From positions 1-7,431 of the forward strand of contig JAEWCK010000094.1 in the NCBI GenBank assembly GCA_023390675.1: 7,431 nucleotides of DNA, read 5' to 3'. Positions within the stretch are counted from its first letter, which is position 1, and each line of letters starts with the position of its first letter. Below, piece by piece: positions 4,222-7,431 of the stretch. A model generated the notes under the pieces. That model made no database searches and was not told the origin of the DNA. It saw nothing but the letters and a program-made list of their open reading frames with translations. Position numbers and translations under genes: made by a program. Source of the DNA: Pseudomonadota bacterium. Its GTDB lineage: Bacteria > Pseudomonadota > Alphaproteobacteria > Sphingomonadales > Sphingomonadaceae.

Positions 4222-6909
4222 GTGCCGAAAACTTTCTCTTCAGCTATATTGACGGATGCTGTCGATCGCGCGCGCGGTCACGCTCCGTTCCTTGCGAACC
4301 TGCTCGCCCGCGAACAGCAACTGCTTGAGAATCCGGAACAGTCGCTCAACGACCCGCTTGTTGCTGCGCGTGATTTCACACGCGAAATGAGCATAGGTGC
4401 GCGGCTCCGGGTCGAGCGCCGGCGACTCGCGCTGCTCGTCGCGCTCGGCGACCTGGCCGGCATGTTCGATCTCACGCGCGTCACGTCGCTGCTTACCGAC
4501 TTCGCCGACGATGCGCTCGACCGTGCGATTCGAGCGGCGATCTTCGAGCGCACGCCGGATGCCGAGCCGCGCGGTTTCGCGGCGATCGCGCTCGGCAAGC
4601 AGGGCAGCCGCGAGCTCAACTATTCGTCCGACTTGGATCCGATCCTGATTTTCGATCCCGCCACCTTGCCGCATCGCGAGCGCGAGGATGTGCAGGAAGC
4701 CGCGGTCCGCATCGGCAAGCGCGTCGTCGAGCTGCTTCAGGCGCGCGACGGCGACGGCTATGTGATGCGCGTCGATCTGCGTCTCCGGCCATCGCCCGAA
4801 GTCACGCCGATCGTGCTGCCGGTCGAGGCGGCGATCTCTTATTATGAGAGCCAGGCGCTGCCTTGGGAGCGCGCCGCCTTCATCCGCGCGCGCGCCTCCG
4901 CCGGCGACACCGCGCTCGGCGGCTATTTCCTCGATGCGATCCGTCCTTTCGTGTGGCGCCGTGCGCTCGATTACGGCGCGCTTCGCGAGATCCGCGACAT
5001 CAGCCGTCGCATCCGCGATCACTATGCTCAGGCGCAGGCGTTCGGACCGGGCTACGATCTGAAGCGGGGGAGGGGCGGCATCCGCGAAGTCGAATTCTTC
5101 GCGCAGATCCACCAGCTCATCCATGGCGGCCGCGATCCGGCGCTGCGCGCGCCCGCGACGCGCGACGCGCTCGCCGCGCTTGCCGAAGCCGGGCGGATCG
5201 AGCCGCAGGTCGCCGCCGATCTCGACGCCGCCTACACCTGCTTCCGCACGATCGAGCATCGCCTCCAGATGGTCGACGACCGCCAGACGCATAGCCTGCC
5301 CGAGCAGCCCGACGCGCTCGACAATGTCGCCCGCCTCCACGGCCTCGCCGGCAGCGCCGCGCTGCTCGGCCTGCTCCGCCCGCATGTCGAGCGCGTCGGC
5401 GCGGTCTATGACGGGCTGGCGGAGCAAGGCGACGAGCGGCTGCCCGCGGACGGCGACACGTTGCTTGCGCGGCTCACCGAGTTCGGCTTCGCCTATCCGA
5501 CCGGTGCGGCGCGGATCGTCGAGGGCTGGCGGCAGGGCAATTATCCGGCGCTGCGCACCACCGCGGCGCGCGAGGCGCTGGAGGCGCTGCTCCCCGGGCT
5601 GATCACGGCCTTTGCCGGCGCGCCCGACAGCACGCACGCGATAACGCGCTTCGATGCGATGCTTGCCCGGCTGCCCAGCGCGATCAACTTCTTCCGCCTG
5701 CTCGAAGCCCAGCCCGCGCTCGCGCGGCTGCTGAGCGCGATCCTCAGTCACGCCCCGACGCTCGCCGAGCAATTGGGCCGCCGCGCCGAACTGCTCGACG
5801 GGCTGATCGACGCGACTGCGCTCGCGCCGATGCCCGAAGTCGACGCGCTCGCCGCCGAGATGGGCAAGTGCGAGGCGGGGGCCGACTATCAGTGGCAGCT
5901 CGAGCATGTCCGCCGGCTGGTGGGCGAGAAGCGCTTCGCATTGGGCGCGCAGATCGTCGCGGGGGCGAGCGATCCGCTCGAAGTCTCGGCGGGTTATGCC
6001 CGCGTTGCCGAGGCGGCGATTGAAACGCTCGCCGCGGCGACCATTGCCGAATTCGAGCGCAGCCATGGCCGCGTGCCCGGGAGCGAGCTGGTCATTCTCG
6101 CGCTCGGCCGGATGGGCGGGCAGGCGCTCACCCACGCCTCCGATCTCGACCTCGTCTATCTCTTCACCGGCCACTATGCCGCCGAGAGCGACGGCCCCAA
6201 GCCATTGGGCGCGGTGATGTACTATAATCGCCTCGGCCAGCGCGTTACCGCCGCGCTCAGCGTCGCCACCGCGGCGGGGCCGCTCTATGACGTCGACACG
6301 CGCCTGCGCCCGTCGGGCGCGCAAGGACCGCTCGCCGTGTCGCTCGATGCCTTCGAGCGCTATCAGCGCGAGGACGCCTGGACCTGGGAGCATATGGCGC
6401 TCACGCGTGCCCGACCGGTGTTCGGGTCCCCACAGGCGCGCGCGGCGGTGTCGCGGATCATCGAGGATGTGCTCCACGGCGGCCGCCCGGAGCGCGACAT
6501 CCGCGCCGACGCCACCAGGATGCGGGACGAGATGGCGGCGCATAAGCCGCCGCGCGGACCGCTCGACGCGAAGCTGCTCGACGGCGGCCTCGTCGACCTG
6601 GAATTCGCGGTGCACACGACGCAGTTGCTTCACAAGACCGGCTTCGATCCCCGGCTCGGGCCTGCGATCGGTGCGCTGGTGGAGCAGGGGCTGCTGCCCG
6701 ATGCGATGCGCCTGGCCTATGCGTTTCTCGGCCGCCTGCTCGTCACGCTCCGCCTCGTCGCGCCCGACGCGCAGCCGCCCGGCCTCGCCACCCAGGCGCT
6801 GATCGCGCGCGCGGTCGGGCTCGATTCGTGGGACGCAGTGGTTGCGGAGCTGGAGCGCACGCGGCAGGAGGTTCGCGACTGCTGGGCGGCGATCCGCAAC
6901 CCGGCCTGA
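4222..6909 (+). CDS. glnE: Bifunctional glutamine synthetase adenylyltransferase/adenylyl-removing enzyme
   Basis: GlnE attaches AMP to, and removes it from, glutamine synthetase in the cytoplasm, usually under PII control, and so sets ammonium assimilation. At 895 residues it is close to the usual length (E. coli about 946). Both nucleotidyltransferase-like domains are present. The N-terminal removing domain has GSRELNYSSDLD with D137 and D139 and the later D185 in RVDLRLRP. The C-terminal transferring domain has SDLDLVYLF with D641 and D643 and D692 in VDTRLRP. Each domain is followed by its characteristic segment (GRGGIREVEFFAQ at 283-295; DGGLVDLEF at 787-795). The catalytic acid residues of both halves look intact. 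The GTG at 4222 is the only sensible start near the upstream boundary but has only a weak ribosome site. It probably forms an operon with the peroxiredoxin that follows 11 bases later. Confidence 0.95.
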   Translation: MPKTFSSAILTDAVDRARGHAPFLANLLAREQQLLENPEQSLNDPLVAARDFTREMSIGARLRVERRRLALLVALGDLAGMFDLTRVTSLLTDFADDALDRAIRAAIFERTPDAEPRGFAAIALGKQGSRELNYSSDLDPILIFDPATLPHREREDVQEAAVRIGKRVVELLQARDGDGYVMRVDLRLRPSPEVTPIVLPVEAAISYYESQALPWERAAFIRARASAGDTALGGYFLDAIRPFVWRRALDYGALREIRDISRRIRDHYAQAQAFGPGYDLKRGRGGIREVEFFAQIHQLIHGGRDPALRAPATRDALAALAEAGRIEPQVAADLDAAYTCFRTIEHRLQMVDDRQTHSLPEQPDALDNVARLHGLAGSAALLGLLRPHVERVGAVYDGLAEQGDERLPADGDTLLARLTEFGFAYPTGAARIVEGWRQGNYPALRTTAAREALEALLPGLITAFAGAPDSTHAITRFDAMLARLPSAINFFRLLEAQPALARLLSAILSHAPTLAEQLGRRAELLDGLIDATALAPMPEVDALAAEMGKCEAGADYQWQLEHVRRLVGEKRFALGAQIVAGASDPLEVSAGYARVAEAAIETLAAATIAEFERSHGRVPGSELVILALGRMGGQALTHASDLDLVYLFTGHYAAESDGPKPLGAVMYYNRLGQRVTAALSVATAAGPLYDVDTRLRPSGAQGPLAVSLDAFERYQREDAWTWEHMALTRARPVFGSPQARAAVSRIIEDVLHGGRPERDIRADATRMRDEMAAHKPPRGPLDAKLLDGGLVDLEFAVHTTQLLHKTGFDPRLGPAIGALVEQGLLPDAMRLAYAFLGRLLVTLRLVAPDAQPPGLATQALIARAVGLDSWDAVVAELERTRQEVRDCWAAIRNPA

Positions 6910-6920
6910 CGGAGGGGCAC

Positions 6921-7394
6921 ATGGCAATCGAGGAAGGCGACAAGCTCCCGGCGATCGAGCTCGACACCGCCGATGGCGGCAAGCTTTCGCTCAGGGATCG
7001 GGCGGGCAGCCCCTTCATCCTCTATTTCTACCCGAAGGACGACACCTCGGGCTGCACGCGCGAGGCGCAGGACTTCTCGGCGTTGCTCCCCGAATTCGAG
7101 GCGCTGGGCGCGTCGGTGGTCGGCGTGTCGAAGGACAGCGCGATCAAGCACCAGAAGTTCACCAACAAATACGATCTCACCGTCCCGCTCGCGACCGATA
7201 CCGACGGCAAGGCGATGGAGGCCTTCGGCGTCTGGGTCGAGAAGCAGCTTTATGGCAAGCGCTATATGGGCATCGATCGCTCGACCTTCCTGTTCGGACC
7301 GGATGGCAGGCTGTTCCGCGCGTGGCGCCGCGTGCGCGTGCCGGGCCATGCCGTCGACGTGCTCGAATCGGTGAAGGAGCTGCTCGGCAAGTGA
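6921..7394 (+). CDS. bcp: Bcp/PrxQ-type thiol peroxidase (157 aa)
   Basis: This cytoplasmic peroxiredoxin reduces hydrogen peroxide and organic hydroperoxides. The active-site motif is FYPKDDTSGCT, with peroxidatic C45 and T42; the matching arginine is R120 in GIDRSTFLF. The usual resolving cysteine five residues on (E. coli C50) is Q50, and there is no other cysteine in the protein, so it must work as a one-cysteine enzyme resolved by an external thiol; a part of the Bcp family is known to lack this residue. The motif also has S43 where TPGCT is more common. The ATG at 6921 has an excellent ribosome site (GGAGGGG, 6911-6917) placed in the 11-base gap after glnE, so the two genes are likely co-transcribed. 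Length is typical for the family. Confidence 0.93.
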   Translation: MAIEEGDKLPAIELDTADGGKLSLRDRAGSPFILYFYPKDDTSGCTREAQDFSALLPEFEALGASVVGVSKDSAIKHQKFTNKYDLTVPLATDTDGKAMEAFGVWVEKQLYGKRYMGIDRSTFLFGPDGRLFRAWRRVRVPGHAVDVLESVKELLGK

Positions 7395-7431
7395 GGAGCG
7401 TCGCTGCGGCGGTCCGCGAGGTCCTCGGGAC
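7391..7431 (+). CDS. Probable start of a further gene, cut by the window end
   Basis: A GTG at 7391 overlaps the bcp stop codon as GTGA and opens a frame that is uninterrupted to the window edge (MRSVAAAVREVLG, 13 residues). GGAG at 7376-7379 lies 11 bases upstream. The overlap suggests translational coupling in a glnE-bcp operon. The piece is too short to identify; an Ala-rich start of this kind is seen in DUF455 ferritin-like proteins, but that is a guess. Confidence 0.35.
   Translation, partial: MRSVAAAVREVLG

Noticed and set aside
4240..6927. 895-residue open frame on the minus strand opposite glnE
   Set aside because: It mirrors glnE almost exactly, is very rich in Arg, Ala, Glu and Gly with no recognisable domain, and arises because GC-rich codons leave few stops on the other strand.

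Overview
The window is GC-rich alphaproteobacterial chromosome, most likely from a sphingomonad. The evidence is the presence of PhyR, NepR and EcfG, which are confined to Alphaproteobacteria, and the style of the individual proteins. It reads as a core regulatory locus with no mobile element, CRISPR array, tRNA or rRNA visible.

The left and central part (about 1-4150) is a general stress response (GSR) cluster. On the minus strand, a NepR anti-sigma factor (1733-1900) is followed 9 bases later by a membrane HisKA_2-type sensor protein (152-1723) that resembles PhyP. Divergent from them on the plus strand are phyR (2174-2971), a 45-residue single-helix membrane peptide (3056-3193) and the sigma factor ecfG (3284-3928). 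A second, shorter NepR-like gene (3958-4146) lies tail-to-tail with ecfG. In the family model, stress leads to phosphorylation of the PhyR receiver, phospho-PhyR binds NepR through its sigma-like domain, and EcfG is released to transcribe promoters of the form GGAAC-N16/17-CGTT. A perfect match to that form lies at 97-121, directed leftward out of the window, and a near match (GGAAC-N16-GGTT) lies upstream of nepR.

The right part (about 4147-7431) is a separate plus-strand unit. It starts with glnE, the bifunctional glutamine synthetase adenylyltransferase/deadenylase. A Bcp/PrxQ peroxiredoxin follows 11 bases later. The start of a further gene probably overlaps the bcp stop at the window edge.

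Points worth a second look are: the sensor protein keeps its phospho-acceptor histidine but appears to have lost the ATP-binding motifs, as expected of a phosphatase; there are two NepR-type proteins in one locus; a small unannotated-looking ORF with a zinc-ribbon cysteine pattern (2018-2125, minus) lies between nepR and phyR; a tiny membrane peptide lies between phyR and ecfG; and an exact EcfG promoter sits at the left edge. Most other long ORFs are antisense shadows produced by high GC. No stretch longer than 300 bases lacks a gene; the largest gap (1901-2173) holds the divergent nepR/phyR control region and the zinc-ribbon candidate.
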